Source: Agromyces badenianii (GTDB lineage: Bacteria; Actinomycetota; Actinomycetes; Actinomycetales; Microbacteriaceae). From it: a DNA stretch of 64,000 nt. A program made the translations under genes and the position numbers. Shown piece after piece: positions 40,901 through 48,034 of the stretch. The DNA lies in contig NZ_CP028913.1 of assembly GCF_003070885.1 (NCBI RefSeq), positions 1,984,001-2,048,000 on the forward strand, given 5' to 3'. Position 1 is the first letter of the stretch. Each line of letters opens with the position of its first letter. Below the pieces are notes generated by a model. It had not been told where the DNA came from. It made no database searches and saw only the letters and a program-made list of their open reading frames with translations.

Positions 40901-41074
40901 GACGTGGGTCGGCGACGCCGCCGCCGCGAGCTCACGTGCCTCGGCGTCGGCCTCGGTGAGCACGACGACGAGCGCATCGGGGGTGCGACGCTGGGCTCGA
41001 ATCGCGTCGAGGGTGCGCTTGAGGTGGTCGCCACCGTGATGTGCGACGAGGACGGCGGTGACTCTGGGGAACAT
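37985..41074 (-). CDS. large GT2 glycosyltransferase with multi-span membrane domain
   Basis: This protein of about 1,029 aa has an N-terminal GT2 domain (VTAVLVAHHGGDHLKRTLDA, with DALWLLAEDTAPA and VDDALDFSIRARLAGHRVSV), then a membrane domain with more than ten helices (about 250-760), an extracytoplasmic region (about 770-900), a last helix, and a basic then Pro-Ile-Glu repeat tail. Similar proteins occur next to whiB and DUF5719 in many Actinobacteria and are thought to act in wall polysaccharide synthesis. ATG 41074 is used; GTG 41095 would add seven residues. The DNA of the tail is a tandem repeat. Confidence 0.8.
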   Translation of the reverse strand: MFPRVTAVLVAHHGGDHLKRTLDAIRAQRRTPDALVVVLTEADAEARELAAAASPTHVVELSQRLSFGEAVRAAERVLDAPTSDRDALWLLAEDTAPAPEALERLVATLETAKSVAIAGPKLREWDDSDRIATFGRTITRFGRSEALVADELDQGQHDGLSDVLGLDPAAILVRHTVWRSLDGFDPALPTVDDALDFSIRARLAGHRVSVVPDAIVLFAGDGVAGPPADPRARASRRRTRAARAAALHRRLVYAPAAAVPLHWLLFLPLAIIRSIRLLLVKSPGAIPGEFSAALGTMFSGMRVARARRRLKSARTVGWSAIAPLRMQPDEVRRRRQHAAEARRTRARGRKHELQFLGTGGGWVLLASVAASVALFTWLLGARGISGGGILPLSSGVAELWRNAAYGWRDIGTGFVGAADPFAAALAVLGSIAFWAPSFGLVLLWLLAVPVATLGGWFAASRLTERGSVRAVAALVWGLAPPLLVALADGRPGAVLAHVLLGWLAFAVFGAATSWAAAATASLLFAAVIAAAPSLAPALVVAWLVGIAVSGRAAVRLAGLPLPALVLAGPLVLEQIGRANPFGLLADPGLPLQSTSPSVWQLALGFPGAPWGGWGEFLGDAVSLDPKLLLTLLVLPLLVAALAAVLAPGIRAALLGLGIALLGFATAVAAAHVAVAVAGPEAVLLWTGAGLSLAWLGLVLAAVVALSAVRRGGAVLAWVVAVGVIAAVLPTGLGIATASTAIAPAAERTLPAFVGAEADSDPRVTTLRIQPEDDGSIRATLERGAGATLDEQSTLEQTREGMSEAEEELAEIAGNLASRSGFDPDAAIREFGVSFVLLTAPTGDDREAEATAARARTALDGNAALVAVGETDFGTLWRFGAAEPDAPAAQIPAGAGGVLTGIITAVQIILIGATLLLSIPTGAGREADRRPVRRRPAKSRKSRGTRTPRRATPVDGDAGPEAAEAVSDGADVTEPDETGADAIETDATERRPIEPEPTERRPIEPEPIEPEPIEPDAAGPTEPKGDDDAR
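38041..38130. repeat. 15/30-bp tandem repeat coding a Pro-Ile-Glu tail
   Basis: Two perfect 15-bp units (tcggctcgggctcga at 38041 and 38056) are followed by two 30-bp units (38071-38100 and 38101-38130, differing at three positions). They encode the EPEPI and PERRPIEPEP repeats at the C-terminus of the large glycosyltransferase. Unit-length changes keep the reading frame. Confidence 0.85.
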
Positions 41075-41181
41075 CGGGGTCAGCCTAAGCGGCACACCCC
41101 GCGCCGTCCGTCATCGCACCGGGCGTGCCTCGAAAACCGATTCGCGACGCGAGCCTCGGCGGCGGCGACGCCGGGCGGCCG

Positions 41182-41212
41182 CGGTCCGCGCGCCATCGGG
41201 GCGCGCGGACCG
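41182..41212. terminator. hairpin terminator downstream of whiB
   Basis: Perfect 13-bp arms (cggtccgcgcgcc at 41182-41194 and its complement at 41200-41212) with a 5-nt loop end 7 nt after the whiB stop on the minus strand. Confidence 0.75.
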
Positions 41213-41218
41213 AACGGC

Positions 41219-41539
41219 TCAGACCGCTCGCTTCCGGAGCTTGCGGCGCTCTCGCTCGGAGAGCCCGCCCCAGATGCCGAAACGCTCGTCGTTGCCGAGC
41301 GCGTACTCGAGGCACTGGCTGCGTACCTCGCATCCGGTGCAGATCTTCTTCGCGTCCCTCGTCGATCCGCCCTTTTCAGGGAAGAACGCCTCAGGATCGG
41401 TCTGCGCACACAGCGCGTCGCTCTGCCATGCCAACGGATTGTCATCGTCTGTGACCGAACGAACCCCCGGAACGCCCAGTCTCACCGGATCGACGAACCA
41501 ATCGTCAGGTACTCCAGAACGATATTCAGGATTGCCCAT
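41219..41539 (-). CDS. WhiB-family iron-sulfur transcription factor (WhiB2/WhmD-like)
   Basis: The 106-aa protein has the four cluster-binding cysteines Cys44, Cys67, Cys70 and Cys76 (spacing C-x22-C-x2-C-x5-C), the GIWGG turn at 88-92, and the basic C-terminus SERERRKLRKRAV. WhiB proteins bind [4Fe-4S] and the housekeeping sigma factor; WhiB2-type members control cell division. The location beside manB/DUF3499 matches WhiB2 (Rv3260c) synteny. ATG 41539 has gggaga upstream; a longer frame starting in the leader is not favoured. Confidence 0.93.
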   Translation of the reverse strand: MGNPEYRSGVPDDWFVDPVRLGVPGVRSVTDDDNPLAWQSDALCAQTDPEAFFPEKGGSTRDAKKICTGCEVRSQCLEYALGNDERFGIWGGLSERERRKLRKRAV

Positions 41540-41565
41540 ATCGTCTCCCACCCAGTTGTACCGAC

Positions 41566-41578
41566 CACCCAGAGGGTG
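41566..41578. promoter_or_regulatory. inverted repeat CACCC-AGA-GGGTG in the whiB leader
   Basis: A 5-bp inverted repeat with a 3-nt centre lies between the predicted whiB transcription start and its ribosome binding site, a position suited to a repressor site or a small RNA hairpin. Confidence 0.35.
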
Positions 41579-41589
41579 TGTCACGACCA

Positions 41590-41618
41590 ATTACACCGGT
41601 GTAGTTCGCGAGAGTCAA
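41590..41618 (-). promoter_or_regulatory. whiB promoter with an embedded 12-bp palindrome
   Basis: On the minus strand TTGACT (41613-41618) and TGTAAT (41590-41595) are 17 nt apart, a good housekeeping promoter with a leader of about 44 nt. The perfect palindrome TACACCGGTGTA (41592-41603) covers the -10 box and part of the spacer, an ideal repressor position. Confidence 0.6.
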
Positions 41619-41692
41619 GTCGCAGATCGTAAACCCTCAAGCGCCCATGGAGGCTTGATCGCCGTCTCGACACGCCGGGAGTTGAGCAGACG

Positions 41693-42661
41693 TTATGAAT
41701 GGGATGCCGCGCGGCGCGCCTGCCAGGCGCTCTCGACCATCTCGGCGAGCGTGTGGCGCATGCGCCAGTCGAGGTCGCGGGCGGCGAGATCGCCGGAGGC
41801 GACGATGCGAGCCGGGTCGCCCGCGCGGCGCGGCGCCACCTCGGGCGCGAAGTCGATGCCCGTCACCGCGGCGACGGCCCGCATGATCTCGCCCACAGAG
41901 ACCCCGTCGCCGGAGCCGAGATTGTAGACGGGCTCGAGCGGCTCGCCCGCGTCGAGTCGGCGCGCGGCGACGACGTGCGCCTCGGCGAGGTCGGCGACGT
42001 GGATGTAGTCGCGCACGCAGGTGCCGTCGGGCGTCGGGTAGTCGTCGCCGTTGATGCGCGGCGTGCGGCCGTCGAGCAGCGCGTCGAAGACGAGCGGGAA
42101 GAGGTTGTGCGGGCTCACATCGAACACCTCGGCAGCTCCGGAGCCGACGACGTTGAAATAGCGCAGGCTCGTGTGAGCGAGGCCGCGCGCGCGGGCCTGG
42201 TCGGCGAGCAGCCACTCGCCGATGAGCTTCGACTCGCCGTAGGGCGATTGCGGCTGTTTCTGCGTCGACTCGGTCACGAGGTCGACGTCGGGGGTGCCGT
42301 AGACGGCCGCGCTCGACGAGAAGACGATGCGGTCGACGCCCTTCGACTCCATGGCGGCGAGCAGCGTCGCGGTGCCGGTAACGTTCTGCTGATACGTGTG
42401 CAGCGGGCGATCGACGGAGACCCCGGCGTACTTGAAACCGGCCAGATGCACGACGCCCTGCACGTCGTACCGGTCGATCGCGCGTTCGACGGCACCGCCG
42501 TCGAGGATGCTCCCGTGCACGAACGGGGTGCCCTCCGGGATGAACTCGTGGCGGCCCGAGGAGAGGTCGTCGAGCACGACGGCCCCGATGCCCCGGGCTT
42601 CGAAGGCGCGCACCACGTGCGCCCCGATGTATCCCGCTCCCCCGGTGACCAGCCAGCTCAT
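41693..42661 (-). CDS. galE: UDP-glucose 4-epimerase GalE
   Basis: The 322-aa SDR enzyme interconverts UDP-glucose and UDP-galactose. The NAD loop GGAGYIGAHV, the LAGFKYAGVSVDRPLHTYQQ active-site helix, SSSAAVYG and the catalytic YGESK (Tyr-x-x-x-Lys) are present, as is the C-terminal RAGDPARIVAS. The start is ATG 42661 with a weak ggcggga upstream. It supplies UDP-galactose for surface glycans. Confidence 0.93.
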   Translation of the reverse strand: MSWLVTGGAGYIGAHVVRAFEARGIGAVVLDDLSSGRHEFIPEGTPFVHGSILDGGAVERAIDRYDVQGVVHLAGFKYAGVSVDRPLHTYQQNVTGTATLLAAMESKGVDRIVFSSSAAVYGTPDVDLVTESTQKQPQSPYGESKLIGEWLLADQARARGLAHTSLRYFNVVGSGAAEVFDVSPHNLFPLVFDALLDGRTPRINGDDYPTPDGTCVRDYIHVADLAEAHVVAARRLDAGEPLEPVYNLGSGDGVSVGEIMRAVAAVTGIDFAPEVAPRRAGDPARIVASGDLAARDLDWRMRHTLAEMVESAWQARRAASHS

Positions 42662-42782
42662 GTTCCCGCCTTCCGGCGCAGAACCTCCGCGCCGGAACCG
42701 ATCGTATCCGGAGGCGTGCGGACCCGGGGGATCGGTCGGCGCGGAGCCCGGAGCCGGCGGCGCGTGGCAGCGGGTCCGAGGC

Positions 42783-42932
42783 TCAGGCCGAGCGGGTGGG
42801 CTGGTTCTCGATGTGACGGGTGCGGTCGCGGATTTCGGGCCGGCCGTAGCCATCGGTGTCGAGGCGGAGCACGGTGGCGAGGACGCCCCAGATGGCGAGT
42901 CCCGCGAGGACGAGGAAGATGATCGTGGTCAT
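42783..42932 (-). CDS. small single-span membrane protein (49 aa)
   Basis: ATG 42932 opens a 49-residue frame: MTTIIFLVLAGLAIWGVLAT (a membrane helix), then VLRLDTDGYGRPEIRDRTRH and a polar end. The hydrophobic-then-basic layout with DGYGRPE resembles small membrane proteins common in Microbacteriaceae. No strong ribosome binding site is visible, so the transcript may be leaderless. It is divergent from the GlxA-type regulator across an 85-bp gap that holds an inverted repeat. Confidence 0.58.
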   Translation of the reverse strand: MTTIIFLVLAGLAIWGVLATVLRLDTDGYGRPEIRDRTRHIENQPTRSA

Positions 42933-42960
42933 GGCAGTAAATGTATGACTTGTGAGATAC

Positions 42961-42974
42961 TGCCGAAAGTGGCA
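42961..42974. promoter_or_regulatory. inverted repeat TGCC-GAAAGT-GGCA, candidate GlxA-type operator
   Basis: TGCCGAAAGTGGCA sits in the centre of the 85-bp gap between the small membrane protein and the GlxA-like regulator, extended outward by near-complementary TAC and AGTA. The placement suits autoregulation of the regulator and control of its divergent neighbour. Confidence 0.5.
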
Positions 42975-43017
42975 GAGTAGCCATCAAACGATCGATTCCT
43001 GCCAACCGGAGGCATCC

Positions 43018-43974
43018 GTGCTCCAGACCATCGCCTGCATCGCCATCCCGCAGATGGCGCCCTTCGAATTCGGCGTGCTCTGCGAGGTGTTCGGCATCGA
43101 CCGCAGCGACACCGGGGGTCCGAACTTCGACTTCCATGTCGTCGCGGCCGAGCCGGGCGCCATCCCCACCAAGCTCGGCTTCGACATCGTCGTGCACGAG
43201 GGGCTCGACTTCGCACGGCAGGCCGACCTGGTCGCCGTGCCGGCCGCCCTCATCGACGAGCCCATCGACGACCGCGTCTCAGAGGTGCTGCGCGACGCGG
43301 TCGATCGCGGCGCCTGGGTGCTCTCCGTCTGCTCCGGCGCCTTCAGCCTCGGCCGGGCCGGCGTGCTCGACGGCCGCCGCGCCACGACGCACTGGATGTA
43401 CACCGAGCGGCTCGCCGAGATGTTCCCGAAGGTCGACGTCGACGCCGACGTGCTCTTCGTGCAAGACGGCAAGGTCGTCACGGGCGCCGGCACCGCGGCC
43501 GGCATCGACGCGGCGCTGCACATCGTGCGCACCGAACTCGGGGCGAGCGCCGCCAACATGATCGCCCGCCGCATGGTCGTGCCGCCGCAGCGCGACGGCG
43601 GGCAATCGCAGTTCATCCAGACGCCGATCGCCGAGTGCCGCAGCGACTCGTTCGCCAAGATCACCGAGTGGATGATCGAGCACCTCGACGAAGATCTCAC
43701 GGTCGACCTGCTGGCCCGCAAGGCGCTCATGTCGCCGCGCACCTTCGCTCGTCGTTTCCGCGCCGAGACCGGCACGACGCCGAACGCGTGGCTCAACCGC
43801 CAGCGCCTGCTGCGCGCGCAGCAGCTGCTCGAAGAGACCACCTTCACGCTCGAAGAGATCGCGCGCGACACCGGGTTCGGCGCCGCCGCCGTGATGCGTC
43901 ACCACTTCGTCAAGGTGCTGCAGACGACGCCGACGGCCTACCGCCGGCTGTTCGGCGTGCGCGTCGCCTCGTAG
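43018..43974 (+). CDS. GlxA-type transcriptional regulator (DJ-1/PfpI plus AraC)
   Basis: The 318-aa protein joins a DJ-1/PfpI amidotransferase-like domain (residues 1-180, with VLSVCSGAFSLGRAGVLDGR) to an AraC helix-turn-helix (LARKALMSPRTFARRFRAET, LEEIARDTGFGAAAVMRHHF). Proteins of this kind sense amines, amino acids or aldehydes. The nucleophile-elbow Cys is present. GTG 43018 has ggagg 5 nt upstream; a longer frame begins before the inverted repeat and is unlikely. Confidence 0.85.
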   Translation: MLQTIACIAIPQMAPFEFGVLCEVFGIDRSDTGGPNFDFHVVAAEPGAIPTKLGFDIVVHEGLDFARQADLVAVPAALIDEPIDDRVSEVLRDAVDRGAWVLSVCSGAFSLGRAGVLDGRRATTHWMYTERLAEMFPKVDVDADVLFVQDGKVVTGAGTAAGIDAALHIVRTELGASAANMIARRMVVPPQRDGGQSQFIQTPIAECRSDSFAKITEWMIEHLDEDLTVDLLARKALMSPRTFARRFRAETGTTPNAWLNRQRLLRAQQLLEETTFTLEEIARDTGFGAAAVMRHHFVKVLQTTPTAYRRLFGVRVAS

Positions 43975-43983
43975 CCGGCGTTC

Positions 43984-45240
43984 TCAAGCCCCGGATGCCC
44001 CGGGCGCACCCGTCGTCGCGATCCACGCGACGCCGGGGCCGGTGACCTCGAGCTCGCGCTCGTCGGGCGTCACGTAGACCGACTCGCCCCGGCCGATCCC
44101 CACGGACTCGCCTGCCGCGCCCGTGACCGTCACGCCGTCGCCCTCCACGAGCACGATCGCCGGCCCGTCGAGCGCGACGCGCGAGGCATCCGCGCCCGCC
44201 TCGACCCGGTAGAGCATGAAGTCGGGCACGTCGGGGCGGAACACGGCGACGCCCGGAGACGCCTCGACGGGCGCGAGCAGCGGCGGCGCGATGGGCGTGA
44301 AGTCGAGCACGTCGATGAGCTCGGAGACGTCGATGTGCTTCGGGGTGAGACCGCCTCGCAGCACGTTGTCGCTGGCCGCCATGAGTTCGATGCCGAGGCC
44401 GTCGAGATACGCGTGGATGTTGCCCGCCGCGAGATACAACGCCTCACCGCGCCCGAGCCGCACACGGTTCAAGAGGAGCGAGATGACGACACCCGGGTCG
44501 CCGGGGTATGCCGCGGCGAGCGCGCCGACCGTCTCGAACGAGAGCGCGTACGGCGACGCCAGTGCGAGCTCGGATGCCGCGAGCGCCGTGACCCGCTCGA
44601 CGACCCACGATGCCTCTCCGGTGTCGCCGCCGCGTCCGTCGCGGAGCAGCCACTCGACGGTGTCGAGCAGCGGATGCGCGCCCGACAGGCGGGCCTCGAG
44701 CAGGTCGAGGGCGCCCGGGTCGGGCTGGGGCTCCGCGGCATCCGCTGCCCGCAGCACCTCGAGCACGCCGCGCACCTCGTCGAGCGGGCGGAACCCCGAC
44801 AGGGCGTCGAAGGTCTCGCTCACCGCGACGACGAGCTCGGGCTTGTGGAACTCGTCTTTGTAGTTGCGGTCGTAGGCCGTGAGCGGCACGCCGTCGGCCT
44901 CTTCGCGGGCGAAACCCGCGCGAGCCTGTTCCGGAGTCGGATGCGCCTGCAGCGAAAGCGGCTCGGCGGCCGCGAGCAGTTTCAGGAGGAACGGCAGCCG
45001 GGCGCCCTGTTCGGCCAGTCGCGAGCCGAGCGCCGTCACCGGATCGGCCGCGATCCACGCGGCGAGGTCGTCGTGACCGAGGGATGCCGCGTCGAGCACG
45101 CGCGCCGGCGACCCGGGGTGTGCTCCGAGCCAGAGTTCCGCCTCGGGTCCTCCCGGCGCTGCGGCACCGCGGAAGCCCGCGATCGCCGTCGTCGACCCCC
45201 ACGCGTAGTCCCGCGGGGTGTTGCCGATCGCCACAAACAT
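43984..45240 (-). CDS. manA: mannose-6-phosphate isomerase ManA
   Basis: This 418-aa type I isomerase links fructose-6-P and mannose-6-P. Zinc ligands sit in LSLQAHPTPEQA and in YKDEFHKPELVVAVSETFDA; DYAWGSTTAIAGF and the later RGGLTPKHIDV are typical. The ATG has gaggaact upstream. With manB it provides mannose-1-P. In M. tuberculosis manA also lies in this genomic block. Confidence 0.94.
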   Translation of the reverse strand: MFVAIGNTPRDYAWGSTTAIAGFRGAAAPGGPEAELWLGAHPGSPARVLDAASLGHDDLAAWIAADPVTALGSRLAEQGARLPFLLKLLAAAEPLSLQAHPTPEQARAGFAREEADGVPLTAYDRNYKDEFHKPELVVAVSETFDALSGFRPLDEVRGVLEVLRAADAAEPQPDPGALDLLEARLSGAHPLLDTVEWLLRDGRGGDTGEASWVVERVTALAASELALASPYALSFETVGALAAAYPGDPGVVISLLLNRVRLGRGEALYLAAGNIHAYLDGLGIELMAASDNVLRGGLTPKHIDVSELIDVLDFTPIAPPLLAPVEASPGVAVFRPDVPDFMLYRVEAGADASRVALDGPAIVLVEGDGVTVTGAAGESVGIGRGESVYVTPDERELEVTGPGVAWIATTGAPGASGA

Positions 45241-45344
45241 GCTCGGGAGTTCCTCTCGGTCGTTGGGTCAAAACTACCAACGCCTGAAGGTGCGACCGGG
45301 TCGCCGCATAGGCTCGACGAATCCGACGACGTATTGGAGCTGTC

Positions 45345-46523
45345 ATGACCTTCGAGCCTCTCGCGAGCGATTTCTACGCCTACGAGTCCCTCCTCAGCGA
45401 CCAGGAGAAGGAGGCGCTCGCCGCGCTGCGCGCCTGGCTCGAAGCCGACGTGAAGCCGATCATCGGCGGCTACTGGGATCGTGCCGAGTTCCCCATGCAG
45501 ATCGTGAAGCCGCTCGCCGATCTCGGCACGCTCTCCTACGCCTGGGACGAGACGAAGCCGTTCGAGAACTCCGCCGTCTTCCGAGGGTTCGTCGCCCTCG
45601 AGCTCGCACGGGTCGACCCGTCGGTCGCCACCTTCGTGGGCGTGCAGAACGGCCTCGCCACCGGCACGATCAGCGTCTGCGGCTCGGAGGAGCAGCGCGA
45701 CGAGTGGATCCCGAAGCTCGCGAGCGGTGAGGTCATCGGTGCCTTCGGGCTCACCGAGCCGCTCTCGGGCTCGGACTCGGCGCAGGGCCTGCGCACGACC
45801 GCGCGCCGCGACGGCGACAACTGGGTGCTGAACGGCTCCAAGCGCTGGATCGGCAACGCCACCTTCTCCGACATCACGATCATCTGGGCGAAAGACGTCG
45901 CCGACGACCAGGTCAAGGGCTTCATCGTGCCGACCTCGACGCCCGGCTACACGGCGACGAAGATCGAGGGCAAGATCAGCCTCCGCGCCGTGCAGAACGC
46001 CGACATCACCCTTGACGACGTCGTCGTGCCCGAGTCGCTCCGGCTCGCGAACGCGAACTCGTTCCGCGACACCGCGAGCGTGCTGCGTCAGACCCGCGCC
46101 GAAGTGGCGTGGGCGGCGGTCGGCACCGCGGTCGGCGCGTACGAGGCCGCGGTCAAGTACGCGGGCGAACGCGTGCAGTTCGGCAAGACGATCGGCTCGC
46201 ACCAACTGATCCAAGACCTGCTCGTGAAGTGCCTCGGCAACATCACAGCCTCGCTCGGCATGGTCGTGCGGGTGTCGGAGATGCTCGACCGGGGCGAGCA
46301 GCGCGACGAGCACTCGGCGCTCGCCAAGGCGTACACGACGGCACGCATGCGCGAGACGGTCGCCTGGGCTCGCGAGGCCGTCGGCGGCAACGGCATCACC
46401 CTCGAGTACGACGTCGCCCGCTTCTTCGCCGACGCCGAGGCGCTCTACTCCTATGAGGGCACGCGCGAGATGAACACGCTCATCGTGGGTCGCAAGATCA
46501 CCGGGAAGGCCGCGTTCGTCTGA
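45345..46523 (+). CDS. acyl-CoA dehydrogenase (glutaryl-CoA dehydrogenase-like)
   Basis: The 392-aa flavoenzyme shows FAD-domain motifs FGLTEPLSGSDSAQGLRTTA, VLNGSKRWIGNATFSDI, and FGKTIGSHQLIQDLLVKC, and the catalytic Glu in YSYEGTREMNTLIVGR at the C-terminus, in the position used by glutaryl- and short-chain enzymes. It oxidises acyl-CoA thioesters with an electron-transfer flavoprotein as acceptor. Substrate cannot be fixed from sequence. The ATG has ggagc upstream. Confidence 0.9.
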   Translation: MTFEPLASDFYAYESLLSDQEKEALAALRAWLEADVKPIIGGYWDRAEFPMQIVKPLADLGTLSYAWDETKPFENSAVFRGFVALELARVDPSVATFVGVQNGLATGTISVCGSEEQRDEWIPKLASGEVIGAFGLTEPLSGSDSAQGLRTTARRDGDNWVLNGSKRWIGNATFSDITIIWAKDVADDQVKGFIVPTSTPGYTATKIEGKISLRAVQNADITLDDVVVPESLRLANANSFRDTASVLRQTRAEVAWAAVGTAVGAYEAAVKYAGERVQFGKTIGSHQLIQDLLVKCLGNITASLGMVVRVSEMLDRGEQRDEHSALAKAYTTARMRETVAWAREAVGGNGITLEYDVARFFADAEALYSYEGTREMNTLIVGRKITGKAAFV

Positions 46524-46537
46524 GTGCCGATGCCATG

Positions 46538-46577
46538 ACGGATGCCGCGGCGGGATCGATCCCGCCGCGGCATCCGT
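46538..46577. terminator. 40-bp perfect palindrome after the acyl-CoA dehydrogenase gene
   Basis: Two 20-nt arms (acggatgccgcggcgggatc and its complement) meet without a loop 15 nt after the stop. The arms contain the over-represented CGGATGC word. Most likely a stem-only terminator. Confidence 0.75.
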
Positions 46578-46625
46578 CGTCTGAGCCGCCTGCACCGGCA
46601 GACCGTGCCCCGCTGACGCCCGCGA

Positions 46626-46631
46626 TAGCCT
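46626..46631 (+). promoter_or_regulatory. -10 box of a probable leaderless promoter (polymerase gene)
   Basis: TAGCCT is followed by 7 nt and the ATG at 46639; no Shine-Dalgarno sequence lies between. Confidence 0.42.
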
Positions 46632-46638
46632 GTACCCC

Positions 46639-48000
46639 ATGAGCACCGTCCGACGACGCTGGATTTCGGCGTACGCGACCTTCGCGCTGTTCACGGTGCT
46701 CGCGGGCCAGTTCTGGCGCAATCTGCTCGGGTGGTGGGGCTTCGGCGTCGTGGCCGGCGTCGTGCTCGTCGGCGCGGTCATCCTGATCATCCGGGTGCGG
46801 CCGCCGTGGGTGTGGCGGCGGGTGCCGAAGTCGACGCTCGTGTTCCTGCTGCTCGCGATGCTCTCGATCGCCTGGTCGTTCTACCCCGGAGCCTCGGCGC
46901 TCGGCGTGGCCATCACGCTCGCGACGAGCGTCACCGCCATCGCGCTCGTGCTGTGCCTGAGCTGGACGAGGCTCGTCAGGTGCCTCGGCGGCGCGATCAA
47001 ATGGGTGCTGGGCCTCTCGCTCGCATTCGAACTGTGGGTCGCGATCTTCGTCGGCGGCCCGCTGCTGCCGAACTTCCCCGACTTCGAGGTCACCGGCGAG
47101 AAGCTCCCGATGGCGTTCTACTGGTCGCGGGGCCTCCTCTTCGACGGCGGTCCGATCGAGGGCATCGTCGCGAGCCGCAACCTCCTCGGCATGGTCGCCC
47201 TCCTCGGCCTGATCGTCTTCTGCGCGATGCTCGCCGCCGGCAGCGTGCGGCGCGCAGCGGGCATCGGCTGGATCGTCACCGCGGGCGCGGTGCTGCTCCT
47301 GACTCGCTCCGCGACGGTGATCCTCGTCGGCGTGCTCGTCGCCGTCGCGTTCGGGTTCGCCATGTGGGCCAGGCGGGTCGGAGCCGATCGCCGCGCCCGC
47401 GTCTACTGGACGGCAGGGGGCGCGCTCGTGGCATCCATCGCCCTGCTCGTCGTGTTCCGGGGTCGCCTGCTCGAGCTCTTCGGAAAGAGCGAAGACCTCA
47501 CCGGCCGATTCGACATCTGGAACGCCGTCATCTCGCTCGCCTCCGAACGCCCGTGGTTCGGCTGGGGCTGGGTCGGCTACTGGGTACCGTGGGCCGAACC
47601 GTTCGAGGGCCTCGCCGTGCGCAAGGGCGTCACCTACCTCCAGGCGCACAACGCATGGCTCGACGTGTGGCTACAGCTCGGCATCGTCGGCCTCCTCGCC
47701 TTCGCGTCGATCGTCATCGGGGCGCTGTGGCGCTCGTGGTTCCTCGCCGTCGACCGGCCGATGGATGCCACGGGGCGACCGCTCCCCCATTCGGCCGCCG
47801 CCCTCGTGCCGCTGCTCGTGCTCGTCGCACTCATCGGCCAGAGCCTCGCCGAGAGCCGCATCCTCGTCGAGAGCGGATGGGTGCTGCTGATCGCCGTCGC
47901 CTGGTCGACGAAGCGACGCCAGTGGGAGCACGAGCCGCTGCCGGCCGAGCCCGTACCGATTCCGGCGTCTCGTGTGCGGCCGCCCGAGGTGGCGCCATGA
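46639..48000 (+). CDS. O-antigen ligase/polymerase-like membrane protein (Wzy/WaaL type)
   Basis: The 453-aa protein has about 11 membrane helices and a large loop. The Wzy_C signature is visible: EGIVASRNLLGMVALLGLIV near residue 175 and SEDLTGRFDIWNAVISLASE with RPWFGWGWVGY. Such proteins polymerise or ligate lipid-linked glycans outside the membrane. A second homologue follows 34 nt after the stop. The tail is Pro-rich. Confidence 0.83.
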   Translation: MSTVRRRWISAYATFALFTVLAGQFWRNLLGWWGFGVVAGVVLVGAVILIIRVRPPWVWRRVPKSTLVFLLLAMLSIAWSFYPGASALGVAITLATSVTAIALVLCLSWTRLVRCLGGAIKWVLGLSLAFELWVAIFVGGPLLPNFPDFEVTGEKLPMAFYWSRGLLFDGGPIEGIVASRNLLGMVALLGLIVFCAMLAAGSVRRAAGIGWIVTAGAVLLLTRSATVILVGVLVAVAFGFAMWARRVGADRRARVYWTAGGALVASIALLVVFRGRLLELFGKSEDLTGRFDIWNAVISLASERPWFGWGWVGYWVPWAEPFEGLAVRKGVTYLQAHNAWLDVWLQLGIVGLLAFASIVIGALWRSWFLAVDRPMDATGRPLPHSAAALVPLLVLVALIGQSLAESRILVESGWVLLIAVAWSTKRRQWEHEPLPAEPVPIPASRVRPPEVAP

Positions 48001-48034
48001 GGCGAGCGCGTTCACGCCACGAGGTCGGTCGCCG

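Noticed and set aside
37229..41632. 1,467-codon open frame on the + strand opposite DUF5719 and the large glycosyltransferase
   Set aside because: Very low-complexity Arg/Glu/Gly/His composition, no start signal, and it spans several real genes on the other strand including whiB.
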